A stretch of 13,027 nt of DNA. It comes from Bacteroidales bacterium (GTDB lineage Bacteria; Bacteroidota; Bacteroidia; Bacteroidales; ML635J-15). The translations under genes and the position numbers were made by a program. The stretch spans positions 1 to 13,027 of the forward strand of contig JALOAQ010000083.1 of NCBI GenBank assembly GCA_023228725.1, in the 5' to 3' direction. How positions within the stretch are numbered: the stretch's first letter is position 1; each line of letters begins with the position of its first letter. Positions 1 to 7,539 of this stretch are shown here, piece after piece. Under the pieces are notes generated by a model that was given only the letters and a program-made list of their open reading frames with translations, had not been told where the DNA came from and did no database searches.

Positions 1-1
1 T

Positions 2-142
2 TATCAAATGGCCAAAAAAGCAAAAGACAATATTGGGCATGATGCTCATTTTTGGGGTGCAGTTTATGGTTTTGTTTTTCCTTTGTTTTTTAAACCCGAA
101 TTGTGGGAATATTTTTATTTAAGACTGATAAATTTTAATTAA
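2..142 (+). CDS. C-terminal end of a rhomboid-family intramembrane serine protease (5' end outside the window)
   Basis: Forty-six in-frame codons run from the window edge to a TAA at 140-142. The peptide contains the string IGHDAHFWGAVYGFVF, which matches the last catalytic helix of rhomboids (pattern AHxxGxxxG). By family knowledge the histidine of AHFWG is the His of the Ser-His catalytic dyad, which cleaves substrates inside the membrane. The serine (GxSG) helix would lie upstream and cannot be seen. A short hydrophobic stretch and an aromatic tail follow the motif. The next gene starts 39 bases downstream on the same strand with no clear promoter between, so the two may share a transcript. 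The family call rests on one motif only; the substrate is unknown. Confidence 0.75.
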   Translation, partial: YQMAKKAKDNIGHDAHFWGAVYGFVFPLFFKPELWEYFYLRLINFN

Positions 143-181
143 TTTTAAATTATATAAACAAAAATCTAAAAATGTAAATTA

Positions 182-679
182 ATGAATAAAGCAGTTTTTC
201 TTGATAGAGATGGGGTGATTAATTTTGAAAAAGGTCATTATACTACAAATCTTGATGATTTTATTATAAATAAAGGAGTTGGTGCTGCCATTAAATTACT
301 AAAAGATAATGGATACTTAGTTATTGTAATTTCAAATCAAGGCGGAATTGCCAAAGCTTTATATACTCATGAAGATGTTTTAGAAATGCATATTAAGTTT
401 TGTGAATATTTATTTGAATTTGATACTAAAATAGATGATTTCTTTTATTGTCCACATCATCAAGATTATGGAAAATGTTTGTGCCGGAAGCCGGAAGCTT
501 TATTATTTGAAAAAGCTATTAAAATTTATAATATTGATGTGAAAAACTCTTTAATGATAGGTGATAGCGACCGCGATATTCAAGCTGCTGCAAAATGTGG
601 AATTAATGGAATAAAGATTAAGCCAAACGAAAATATTTTAGAAATTTGCAAACAAATTGTAGGAGGAGTTTATGGCTAA
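182..679 (+). CDS. HAD-IIIA phosphatase, GmhB-like (D-glycero-D-manno-heptose 1,7-bisphosphate 7-phosphatase family)
   Basis: The 165-residue protein shows the full HAD-IIIA motif set: LDRDGVIN with the nucleophile D8 and acid/base D10, motif II S51 in SNQGG, motif III K103 in CRKP, and the Mg-binding motif IV GDSDRD (D128, D132). Between motifs II and III is the zinc cluster typical of GmhB and the HisB N-terminal domain: C90, H92, C99, C101. The H92-C99 loop is shorter than the one I recall for E. coli GmhB (191 residues), which accounts for part of the length difference. Known members remove the 7-phosphate of heptose 1,7-bisphosphate on the way to ADP- or GDP-heptose for LPS or other glycans, in the cytoplasm. 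No other heptose gene is visible, so substrate assignment is inference; histidinol-phosphate or another sugar phosphate is possible. The last 8 bases overlap the next gene. Confidence 0.85.
   Translation: MNKAVFLDRDGVINFEKGHYTTNLDDFIINKGVGAAIKLLKDNGYLVIVISNQGGIAKALYTHEDVLEMHIKFCEYLFEFDTKIDDFFYCPHHQDYGKCLCRKPEALLFEKAIKIYNIDVKNSLMIGDSDRDIQAAAKCGINGIKIKPNENILEICKQIVGGVYG
661..666 (+). promoter_or_regulatory. Perfect Shine-Dalgarno AGGAGG inside the phosphatase gene, for the downstream start at 672
   Basis: AGGAGG lies 5 bases before the ATG at 672, within the last codons of the upstream gene. A strong Shine-Dalgarno is uncommon in Bacteroidota, where most starts lack one, and no other gene start in this window has one this good. 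It decides the start of the overlapping gene and suggests coupled or reinforced re-initiation. Confidence 0.6.
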
Positions 680-1505
680 ATATTGTTCTCTTAATTCTAA
701 TATTCTACTTTCTGAAAAAACTTTTATTTCACCAGAGAATAGAGGCTTGCTGTTTGGAGATAGTTTTAATTTTGAAATACGTGGAAATTCATCAAAAGCA
801 TTTTTTGAAAATGAATATTTTGACTTTTTTATTTATTGCATAAAAAAAATAAGATTTGAAAGATCAATTTTACATAGAAAGTCAAGTCTTGTAACAGATT
901 TAGAGCTTTTATTACAGAAAAACAGAATTTATAAAGGATTTAAAGCAAGAATAATAGTTTTTAGAAATGATTTGGAAACAAACTCTTGTTCAATATTAAT
1001 GTCTGTGGATTCTGTTGAAAATGAATATTATCCTGAGCTTTTAAAAGGATTTAAAGTTTCTGTTTATAAAGATTATATAATTCCAGAGTCAAGTTTTGAT
1101 TTTGATTTAACTCCAAGGTTTAGTGAAGTGTTTTTAGCTCAACAAAAGCTTAAATCAGAAGGATTAGATGATTTTTTGCTTTGCGATAAAAATGGAAATA
1201 TTATTAAAAGTTTATATTCTTCTGTTTTCTTTGTGAAAAATGAAAATTTAATTTTACCAAATCGTTTTATAAATAATTCTAGCAAAATATTTGTAAATAT
1301 TGTTGTAGAATTAGCAAAAAGTTTAAATATTCCTGTTGTAAATTGGGACGTAAAAGAAAAAGATTTATATGATTTAGATGAAGTTTTTCTTGGTAATATT
1401 GTAGATGGTTTTAATAGAGTTATGGCGTTTAGAAATAAAAGATATTTTTATAAAACTGTTGAGATATTGTTGGAAGAATTAAACAGAGAACTTAAAATTA
1501 AATAG
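672..1505 (+). CDS. Class IV aminotransferase-fold protein, apparently without PLP-binding residues
   Basis: The 277-residue protein follows the class IV (branched-chain aminotransferase / aminodeoxychorismate lyase) pattern along its length. NRGLLFGDSFNFEIR at 23-37 matches the family's NRGFLYGDGLFETIR. Residues 154-187 match the region whose usual form is VLAxxEAxxxGxDEAxxLD, and LGNIVDGFNRVMAFRNKRY near the C-terminus matches TNAxRGIxPV...RRY. In my alignment by eye the key PLP contacts are missing: the phosphate-binding Arg of the HLxRL motif is F52, the Schiff-base Lys is L146, and the Glu facing the pyridine nitrogen is K179. The Thr of TNA is also Gly. It probably does not transaminate and may be a structural or regulatory pseudoenzyme. 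The start is fixed by AGGAGG at 661-666; the ATG overlaps the GmhB-like gene by 8 bases, so the two are very likely co-translated. Confidence 0.7.
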   Translation: MAKYCSLNSNILLSEKTFISPENRGLLFGDSFNFEIRGNSSKAFFENEYFDFFIYCIKKIRFERSILHRKSSLVTDLELLLQKNRIYKGFKARIIVFRNDLETNSCSILMSVDSVENEYYPELLKGFKVSVYKDYIIPESSFDFDLTPRFSEVFLAQQKLKSEGLDDFLLCDKNGNIIKSLYSSVFFVKNENLILPNRFINNSSKIFVNIVVELAKSLNIPVVNWDVKEKDLYDLDEVFLGNIVDGFNRVMAFRNKRYFYKTVEILLEELNRELKIK

Positions 1506-1612
1506 AATACTTATAGTTTTTTAATTTTTATTTTCCTACATAGAGTAATTAGTTTGTACTTTAATTATTAATTAAGTAATTTGAAACTTTATATTAAAAC
1601 TTGTAAAAGTGT

Positions 1613-1620
1613 TATATTTG
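1613..1620 (+). promoter_or_regulatory. Putative Bacteroidota -7 element TATATTTG ahead of the PAS kinase
   Basis: TATATTTG is a full match to the Bacteroidota -7 consensus TAnnTTTG and lies 22 bases before the kinase ATG at 1643, implying a short leader. No TTG -33 element lies at the expected 17-23 base spacing; the nearest TTTG (1580-1583) is 29 bases upstream. The rest of the 137-base gap 1506-1642 is AT-rich and shows no gene or clear terminator hairpin. Confidence 0.4.
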
Positions 1621-1642
1621 TACTTATAAATATTTTAATGCT

Positions 1643-4318
1643 ATGAATTACGAAAAGTTAAGTAAGCAGGATTTACTAATAGAGTTTCAGAAACTAAGGG
1701 ATAAAAACAATAAATTAAAAGAGCGTTTGAATGGCTTGGACAATTTGTTTAATGCAACAACAATAGGACTTTATAAAACAAATATTAATGGAGACATTTT
1801 AGAGGCTAATCAGCCATTAGTCGAGATGTTAGGCTATTTGAGTTTAGATGATATGAAAAGTTTTAATGTTGTAAAAGATGAATTAGTAAATCAAAAAGAA
1901 AGAGAAAAATTTATTAAAGTATTAGATAAAGATGAAGTAATAATTGGTTTAGAAACAGTTTGGAGAAAAAAAGATGGAAATAAGATTTATATAAGAGAGA
2001 GTTCGCGTGCTATTAAAAATGAAAAAGGAGAAATATTATATTTTGAGGGAACTGTAGAAAATATTAGTGATAAAAAACAAAAAGAACATGAGCTTATAGA
2101 AAGTGAGAGAAAATATAGAACTTTAATTGAATTATTGCCAAATGGTTTTGTTATACATAAAAATTCTAAAATTGTTTATGTAAATAATGCAATCAGCAAA
2201 ACTTTAAAAGTAAAAAATAAAGAAGAGCTTATAGGTAGGAATATTTATGATTTTATACATCCAAGTTTTCATAATGCTGTACAAAATAGAATTGAAGAAA
2301 CAATTTTATACAATAAAAATGTAGAAACACGAGAAGAGTTAATAATCGCTGATAATAATGAATTTTTAAATATAGAGGTATCTTCTTTTTCAATAGAAAT
2401 GGACGGCGAACAGCATGTTGTTACAATTACTAAAAATATTACAGAGCAAAAAAAAGCAGAACAAGAGCTTCGTCAATCAGAGCTAACATATAGAAATATG
2501 TTGAATAGTATTAGTGAAGCAATTTTCGTACAAGATTTTGAAGGAAAATTTATAGATGTAAATAAAGCGGCTGAGTCTTTATTTGGTTTAACTCATAATG
2601 AATTTATAGATAAATACCCAAAAGATATATCTGAAGATGGTTTGAATAATAATGATGCAATTCTTTTAAAAATTAAAAAAGCTTATGATGGAAAGAATCA
2701 GAACTTGAGATTTTGGGGAAAGAATAAGAATGGAAAATCTTTTATTAGTGAAGTAAGCTTATCTTCAGGTGTTTATTTTGATAAAAAAGTTGTTATTGCT
2801 GTTGTAAGAGATATTAGTGAAAGATATAAAATAGAAGGGCAATTAAAACAAAGTGAAAAAAAATATAGAGAATTAATAAATTTTGCTGTAGGAGGTATTT
2901 TGATAGGTTCACCAGAAGGAATTATTCTTGAGGCAAATGATTATATGTGTAGCTTGTTTGGAAAACCAAAAACTCAAATTATTGGTAAAAATATTAATCA
3001 AGGTTTTTTTACAGAAGAAAGTATTCAAAAAGCTCCATTAAATTATGATAAACTAAAAACAGGCCAAGTTTTGATTAATCAACGTGATATTATAAAATCA
3101 GATGGAAGTGTAATTCCTATTGAAATGCACACAAAAATGATGCCTGACAAAACTTATCAATCTATTTATCATGATATTTCGGAAAGAAAAGTTGCAGAAC
3201 AGAAGCTTTTAGAGGCAAAAAACAAAGCTGATAGTTTAAGTTTGCATAGAGAAGCTCTGTTAAAAGCTATTCCAGATATTATAATTTCTATTAATAAAAA
3301 TGGAAATATTGTTGAGTTTTATTCTAATTATAAAAAGCCTTATGTGGTTAAGACTGAAGATTTTATCGATAGAGATGTTGAGGAAGTTTTTACAGAAGAT
3401 TTAGCGTTTTTTTTTAAGTCCAATGTTAATAAAGTTATAAAAAATAAGAAAATTGAAACTTTCACATATTCTTATGACTATTTGCCTGAACAAAGAAAAG
3501 TATATTTAGACACTAGATTAGTTTATTTAAATGAAAATACTGCTTTACTAGTTATTAGAGATATTACAGAAAGAATGAAATTAATTTATGATTTAGAAGT
3601 TGCTAAGCAAAGAGCAGAAGAAAGCGAACGTTTGAAAACTGCTTTTTTGGCAAATATGAGCCATGAAGTTAGAACTCCTATGAATGCAATTATTGGTTTT
3701 GCCGATTTGCTGAAATGTGATATTGAAGAAAATGAAAAACTAGATTATATCAATATTATTCAAAATAGTTGTTATCAGTTATTAAATGTTTTAGACGATA
3801 TTATTGAACTTTCAAAAATTGAGAGTGGAGCTGTGCTTAAAAATGTTACTTCTTTTAATTTGAATGAACTATTAGATGAAATTTATTTATCTTGGCATAA
3901 TAATATGCTTAAAAACCCAAATGTAAAACTGATATTTAATAAAACTACTAGCTCAAATTTATTATGTGTATCAGATAAAATTAAAATAAAACAAATTTTC
4001 ACTAATTTAATTAGTAATGCGTTAAAATATACAGAAAAAGGCCAAGTTGAGTTTGGTTTTAAGGAAATAAGTGCAGGTGAAATTGAATTTTATGTTTCCG
4101 ACACAGGATTAGGTATTAGCCAAGAAAATATAAAAAAAATATTTGATAGATTTACCCAGATTGATAATAAATTAACTAATAAAACCAGAGGTTCGGGAAT
4201 AGGTCTGTCAATTTGTAAAGCTTATAGCGAACTTTTAGGTGGTAAAATTACAGTAAAATCTGAACAAAATAAAGGAAGTACTTTTTATTTTACTTTTCCA
4301 AAATTTACTTTTGCATAA
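1643..4318 (+). CDS. Soluble multi-PAS sensor histidine kinase
   Basis: This 891-residue protein starts with a short charged, probably coiled segment (1-30). Five PAS-type repeats follow at about 32-145, 157-270, 283-395, 406-516 and 535-645. Most end in the PAC-like string DISER, NITEQ or DITER and run into a charged linker. Residues 664-730 form the HisKA dimerisation domain with the phospho-acceptor H674 in SHEVRTP. The catalytic ATPase domain shows the N-box N792 (NLISNALKY), G1 box D820 (DTGLG) and G2 box RGSGIGLS. There is no signal peptide, membrane span or receiver domain, so it should sense a cytosolic cue and pass phosphate to a separate response regulator. None is encoded nearby, making it an orphan kinase here. 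The PAS ligands cannot be read from the sequence. The stop lies 4 bases from the end of the convergent lipoprotein gene. Confidence 0.93.
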   Translation: MNYEKLSKQDLLIEFQKLRDKNNKLKERLNGLDNLFNATTIGLYKTNINGDILEANQPLVEMLGYLSLDDMKSFNVVKDELVNQKEREKFIKVLDKDEVIIGLETVWRKKDGNKIYIRESSRAIKNEKGEILYFEGTVENISDKKQKEHELIESERKYRTLIELLPNGFVIHKNSKIVYVNNAISKTLKVKNKEELIGRNIYDFIHPSFHNAVQNRIEETILYNKNVETREELIIADNNEFLNIEVSSFSIEMDGEQHVVTITKNITEQKKAEQELRQSELTYRNMLNSISEAIFVQDFEGKFIDVNKAAESLFGLTHNEFIDKYPKDISEDGLNNNDAILLKIKKAYDGKNQNLRFWGKNKNGKSFISEVSLSSGVYFDKKVVIAVVRDISERYKIEGQLKQSEKKYRELINFAVGGILIGSPEGIILEANDYMCSLFGKPKTQIIGKNINQGFFTEESIQKAPLNYDKLKTGQVLINQRDIIKSDGSVIPIEMHTKMMPDKTYQSIYHDISERKVAEQKLLEAKNKADSLSLHREALLKAIPDIIISINKNGNIVEFYSNYKKPYVVKTEDFIDRDVEEVFTEDLAFFFKSNVNKVIKNKKIETFTYSYDYLPEQRKVYLDTRLVYLNENTALLVIRDITERMKLIYDLEVAKQRAEESERLKTAFLANMSHEVRTPMNAIIGFADLLKCDIEENEKLDYINIIQNSCYQLLNVLDDIIELSKIESGAVLKNVTSFNLNELLDEIYLSWHNNMLKNPNVKLIFNKTTSSNLLCVSDKIKIKQIFTNLISNALKYTEKGQVEFGFKEISAGEIEFYVSDTGLGISQENIKKIFDRFTQIDNKLTNKTRGSGIGLSICKAYSELLGGKITVKSEQNKGSTFYFTFPKFTFA

Positions 4319-4322
4319 ATTT

Positions 4323-4994
4323 TTAATAATAAAAATTGTCTTCAACTGTTTCGCCAGGTGTACAGTAATATTCTTTAATTGAAAAATTTGTATTCCCCAA
4401 AATTGTTGTAATATAAGTAACTTTGACTGTATCTCCGCCAACGGTTTTGCAATAAAATTCAGTATCTATATTTTTTCCTTCATATAAAACAAAATTATCA
4501 TCACAACATTCAATACAAAGTTTGTTAATGCCTTCAACTTTTATTTTTATTAAATCATCTGAATATGCCGGCGGGTTGTTTTTTACTTTAATTTTCAAAA
4601 AAGATTCTTTGGCAAGTGGAAAGTTTTTATTGTATTCTGCAATTTGTCCACTTGGTTCAAACTCTGCAAAATAACTGTGATAGCCTTCTTTTTCAATTCT
4701 GATTCTAAACATAATATATAGCTTGGGTTCTATTTCAATAAAATATTTTCCATCAGTGTCTGTCTTAGTTTCTGCAATTTTATAAAAGGTATTATTCATA
4801 CTTCCAGAAACTATTCTTGAAGCTTCTATAATTACATTTGCATTTTGAATATTTTCATTTGAAGATAAATTATAAACTATTCCAGAAAAATAGTTATATT
4901 TCTTTTTTTTGCATGATGAAAAATAGCATAGACTTAAAAATACTATAATTAGAATTGCAAAAAATTTGTATTTTGTTTTAAATAGACTTGTCAT
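4323..4994 (-). CDS. Lipoprotein with a carboxypeptidase-regulatory-like domain and a cysteine-rich C-terminus
   Basis: The 223-residue protein begins with a lysine-containing n-region, a hydrophobic stretch (11-25) and the lipobox FSSC, giving lipidated C28 followed by four lysines. Residues 35-105 look like a carboxypeptidase regulatory-like (transthyretin-like beta-sandwich) domain: SGIVYN, then NANVIIEA, then TDTDGKYFIEI. This domain is common in Bacteroidota surface proteins and is not a peptidase itself. The C-terminal part has five cysteines (C160, C163, C164, C182, C211), including a CIECC cluster that could form disulfides or bind a metal. No specific function can be named. It is convergent with the kinase (4-base gap) and divergent from pepD, so it is probably monocistronic. 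Confidence 0.8.
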   Translation of the reverse strand: MTSLFKTKYKFFAILIIVFLSLCYFSSCKKKKYNYFSGIVYNLSSNENIQNANVIIEASRIVSGSMNNTFYKIAETKTDTDGKYFIEIEPKLYIMFRIRIEKEGYHSYFAEFEPSGQIAEYNKNFPLAKESFLKIKVKNNPPAYSDDLIKIKVEGINKLCIECCDDNFVLYEGKNIDTEFYCKTVGGDTVKVTYITTILGNTNFSIKEYYCTPGETVEDNFYY

Positions 4995-5030
4995 TTATTT
5001 AAAATTTCGAAAATAAATTGTAATTTTAGC

Positions 5031-5038
5031 CAAAATTA
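5031..5038 (-). promoter_or_regulatory. Putative -7 element (TAATTTTG, minus strand) for the lipoprotein gene
   Basis: Read on the minus strand, 5038 to 5031 is TAATTTTG, a full match to TAnnTTTG. A start about 7 bases downstream would leave a leader of roughly 30 bases before the ATG at 4994. It sits in the 61-base divergent gap shared with pepD. No -33 TTG is seen at the expected spacing, and the region is very AT-rich, so chance is a real alternative. Confidence 0.3.
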
Positions 5039-5055
5039 TAAAAAATATTAATATT

Positions 5056-6513
5056 ATGAGTGTTTTAGGAAATTTAGAACCAAAAAATGTGTGGAAATAT
5101 TTCGAAGATATTACAAAAGTTCCACGTCCCTCAAAAAAAGAAGAAAAAATAATTGCTTTTTTATTGGATTTTGCAAAGAAAAACAATTTAGAGGCAAAAA
5201 GAGACAAAATTGGAAATGTATTAATTAAAAAACCTGCTTCAAAAGGATTTGAAAATCGTAAATCTGTAGTTTTGCAAAGTCATGTTGACATGGTTTGTGA
5301 GGCAAATAGAGATACAGTAATTGATTTTGATAATGACCCAATTACTCCTTATATTGATGGTGAATGGGTTAAGGCTAAAGGAACAAGTCTTGGAGCTGAT
5401 GATGGTATTGGAATGGCTGCTTCTTTGGCAATTCTTACTGATAATAATTTAAGTCACGGTCCAATTGAATGCTTGTTTACAGTTGATGAAGAAACTGGAT
5501 TAACAGGTGCTTTTGAAATTGAAGAGGGTTTTTTTGAGTCAAAAATATTACTTAATCTTGATTCAGAAGATGAAGGAGAGATATTTATTGGTTGTGCCGG
5601 CGGTATTGATTTAGTAGCGAATTTTGCGTTTACAAAAGAAAATATTTTAAAAGATAGTATTGCATATAAATTTACCGTAAATGGTTTGCAGGGTGGACAT
5701 AGTGGAGATGAAATCCATAAAGGTTTTGGTAATTCAAATAAAATTGCAAACAGATTTTTAAATATAATTAACGAAAAATTTAATGCTCGTCTTTCGGTTT
5801 TTGATGGAGGAAACAAAAGAAATGCAATTCCTCGCGAAGCTGAATTTATTTTTACAATAAATAAAGAATTCGAGCAGGATTTACAAAAGGAATTTGAAGT
5901 TTTTAGAAAAAATATTATTAACGAAATTATAATAACAGAGAAAAATATAAATTTAAGTCTTAGTTCAGAAACTATGCCTGAATTTGTGATTGATTTAAAA
6001 ACTCAAAATAACTTAATCAATGCTATTTATGCTTGCCCTCATGGTGTTCATGCTTGGAGTCCAGCAATTCCAGATTTTGTTGAAACTTCTAATAATTTGG
6101 CTTCGGTAAAATTTATTGACAACAAAATACAAGTTGTTACAAGTCAGCGTAGTTCTGTAGAGTCAGGAAAAAAAGATATAAATAATATGGTTAAATCTGT
6201 TTTTGTACTTGCAGGTGCAGATATTGAAATTGGAGATGGTTATCCGGGTTGGGCTCCAAATCCAAAATCTGAGATTTTAACTATTGCAGAAGATACTTAC
6301 GAAAAACTATTTGGTAAAAAACCAATAGTAAGAGCTATTCATGCAGGTTTAGAATGTGGTTTGTTTTTAGAAAAATATCCTGACTTAGATATGATTTCTT
6401 TTGGTCCAACACTTAGAGCAGTTCATTCGCCTGACGAAAGATTGGAAATTAAAACTGTTAAAATGTGGTATGAGCATTTATTAGAAGTTTTGAAAAATAT
6501 ACCTAATAAATAA
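5056..6513 (+). CDS. pepD: Aminoacyl-histidine dipeptidase (peptidase D, M20 family)
   Basis: The 485 residues equal the usual PepD length and all family blocks are present. The dinuclear zinc site is visible as H76 and D78 in SHVDMV, bridging D115 in GADDG, the catalytic base E145 and ligand E146 in DEETG, the Asp of LNLDSEDEG, and H457 in AVHSPDERLE. The lid/dimerisation domain carries GLQGGHSGDEIHKG. The enzyme is a cytosolic metallodipeptidase that cleaves Xaa-His and many other dipeptides, feeding amino acids from peptide uptake or protein turnover into metabolism. No signal peptide is present. It is transcribed alone, divergent from the lipoprotein gene, and ends at a strong hairpin whose 5' A-tract begins within the stop codon. 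Confidence 0.95.
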   Translation: MSVLGNLEPKNVWKYFEDITKVPRPSKKEEKIIAFLLDFAKKNNLEAKRDKIGNVLIKKPASKGFENRKSVVLQSHVDMVCEANRDTVIDFDNDPITPYIDGEWVKAKGTSLGADDGIGMAASLAILTDNNLSHGPIECLFTVDEETGLTGAFEIEEGFFESKILLNLDSEDEGEIFIGCAGGIDLVANFAFTKENILKDSIAYKFTVNGLQGGHSGDEIHKGFGNSNKIANRFLNIINEKFNARLSVFDGGNKRNAIPREAEFIFTINKEFEQDLQKEFEVFRKNIINEIIITEKNINLSLSSETMPEFVIDLKTQNNLINAIYACPHGVHAWSPAIPDFVETSNNLASVKFIDNKIQVVTSQRSSVESGKKDINNMVKSVFVLAGADIEIGDGYPGWAPNPKSEILTIAEDTYEKLFGKKPIVRAIHAGLECGLFLEKYPDLDMISFGPTLRAVHSPDERLEIKTVKMWYEHLLEVLKNIPNK

Positions 6514-6549
6514 AAAAAAGGCTGTCCGGAAAGGATAGCCTTTTTTTTT
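6512..6549. terminator. Bidirectional intrinsic terminator between pepD and the minus-strand cluster
   Basis: An 8-bp stem (6520-6527 GGCTGTCC with 6533-6540 GGATAGCC, one G-U wobble) closes a 5-base loop. It is flanked by eight A at 6512-6519 and nine T at 6541-6549, so it can act on transcripts from both sides. The T-tract overlaps the stop codon of the minus-strand gene and the A-tract overlaps that of pepD. It is the only clear intrinsic terminator in the window. Confidence 0.85.
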
Positions 6550-7528
6550 ACTCTATTGCAGTAACTTGTTTTATAAACTGAAATCTTTCATAAATGCTTG
6601 GGTCTTTGATATTTGCATACGAAAGTTTTGCTCTAAACTCATCAATTGAAGTATAGTCATTTTTTTCCATCCATTTAGAAATATCTTCATTAATAGTTTT
6701 AAATTCTTTTAGACCTTTTTTGTACAGAACTGAGCAAAGTTGCAGACCTGTAGCACCTGCAAGTAAAAGTTGAATAGCGCCATCAGCATTATGAATTCCT
6801 GTAGAAGCGGCAATTTCAAGATCCGGCATCATCCCTTTTACAATTGCTATTGAGCGTAAAGATTGTTTAATATCTATTTCATAACTTAGAGCTGAAGAAT
6901 TTGTCATTTCCATTTTGTCAATATTAATAATAGGTTCGTAAAATCTATTAAATAAGACAAAGTTTTTAATACCTCTAAATTTAATTTGTTTAATAAAATT
7001 TGGAAGGTTTGTGAAAGTTTTACCCATTTTAATTGCTATAGGCAATTTTGTGCTGGCTTGAACTTTTTCAATTATATCGAAATATTTTTGTTCAATTTGA
7101 GCTGAACTTAATTCATAATCATAATGAAAAACATTCATATTTAATTCTAAGCCATGAGCACCTGCTTTTTCAATTTCTGCGGCAAATCCTTCCCATTCTG
7201 TATCAGAAATACAATTAATGCTTGCAATTACAGGAATTTTAACTGCTTTTACAGAAGTTTTAATTAAATCCAAATATTCATTTAATGAATTATGCCTTGA
7301 ATAATTTTTAATATAATCAGCAGCTTCGGGATAATCAATACTGTTGAACAGTGCAGCTTCACTCATATAATTTATTTGCTCTTCAAACAAAGATTTTAAA
7401 ACTATAGCTCCTGCACCGTTTTCTTCTGCTGTAATAATATTATTTGTTTTTTTACTTAGTCCTGAACTACTCAAGATAAGTGGGCTTTTTAACTCTAAGC
7501 CCATGTAATTTGTTTTAAGGTTTTTCAT
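6548..7528 (-). CDS. Dihydroorotate dehydrogenase-like FMN protein (not a canonical PyrD)
   Basis: The 326-residue protein has a TIM-barrel flavoprotein layout: the N-terminal LKSPLILSSSGLS, IASINC at 102-106, LELNMN at 127-132, IAIKMGK at 165-170, and the C-terminal FMN-phosphate loops ASTGIHNADGA and LAGATGLQLCS. This is the pattern of the dihydroorotate dehydrogenase-like family often annotated in Bacteroidota. In true PyrD the active-site loop after the N-x-S-x-P-N type motif carries a catalytic Cys or Ser; here the matching stretch reads NMNVFHYDYELS, with no such residue at the expected place. Pyrimidine synthesis is therefore doubtful and the real substrate is unknown. It is the last gene of the minus-strand run, 11 bases after the M48 gene, and ends at the bidirectional terminator. 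Confidence 0.82.
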   Translation of the reverse strand: MKNLKTNYMGLELKSPLILSSSGLSKKTNNIITAEENGAGAIVLKSLFEEQINYMSEAALFNSIDYPEAADYIKNYSRHNSLNEYLDLIKTSVKAVKIPVIASINCISDTEWEGFAAEIEKAGAHGLELNMNVFHYDYELSSAQIEQKYFDIIEKVQASTKLPIAIKMGKTFTNLPNFIKQIKFRGIKNFVLFNRFYEPIINIDKMEMTNSSALSYEIDIKQSLRSIAIVKGMMPDLEIAASTGIHNADGAIQLLLAGATGLQLCSVLYKKGLKEFKTINEDISKWMEKNDYTSIDEFRAKLSYANIKDPSIYERFQFIKQVTAIE

Positions 7529-7539
7529 AGTTTTGTTTT

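Noticed and set aside
1643..4318. A hybrid histidine kinase with a receiver domain.
   Set aside because: The protein ends directly after the ATPase domain; no receiver Asp/Lys pattern follows.
5454..5816. A 120-codon minus-strand open frame within pepD.
   Set aside because: It is antisense to conserved pepD blocks, rich in Ser, Pro and Phe as expected from the reverse complement, and has no family features.
6548..7528. Calling the flavoprotein pyrD.
   Set aside because: The catalytic Cys/Ser loop of PyrD is not recognisable and the neighbours are not pyrimidine genes, so only the family-level name is supported.
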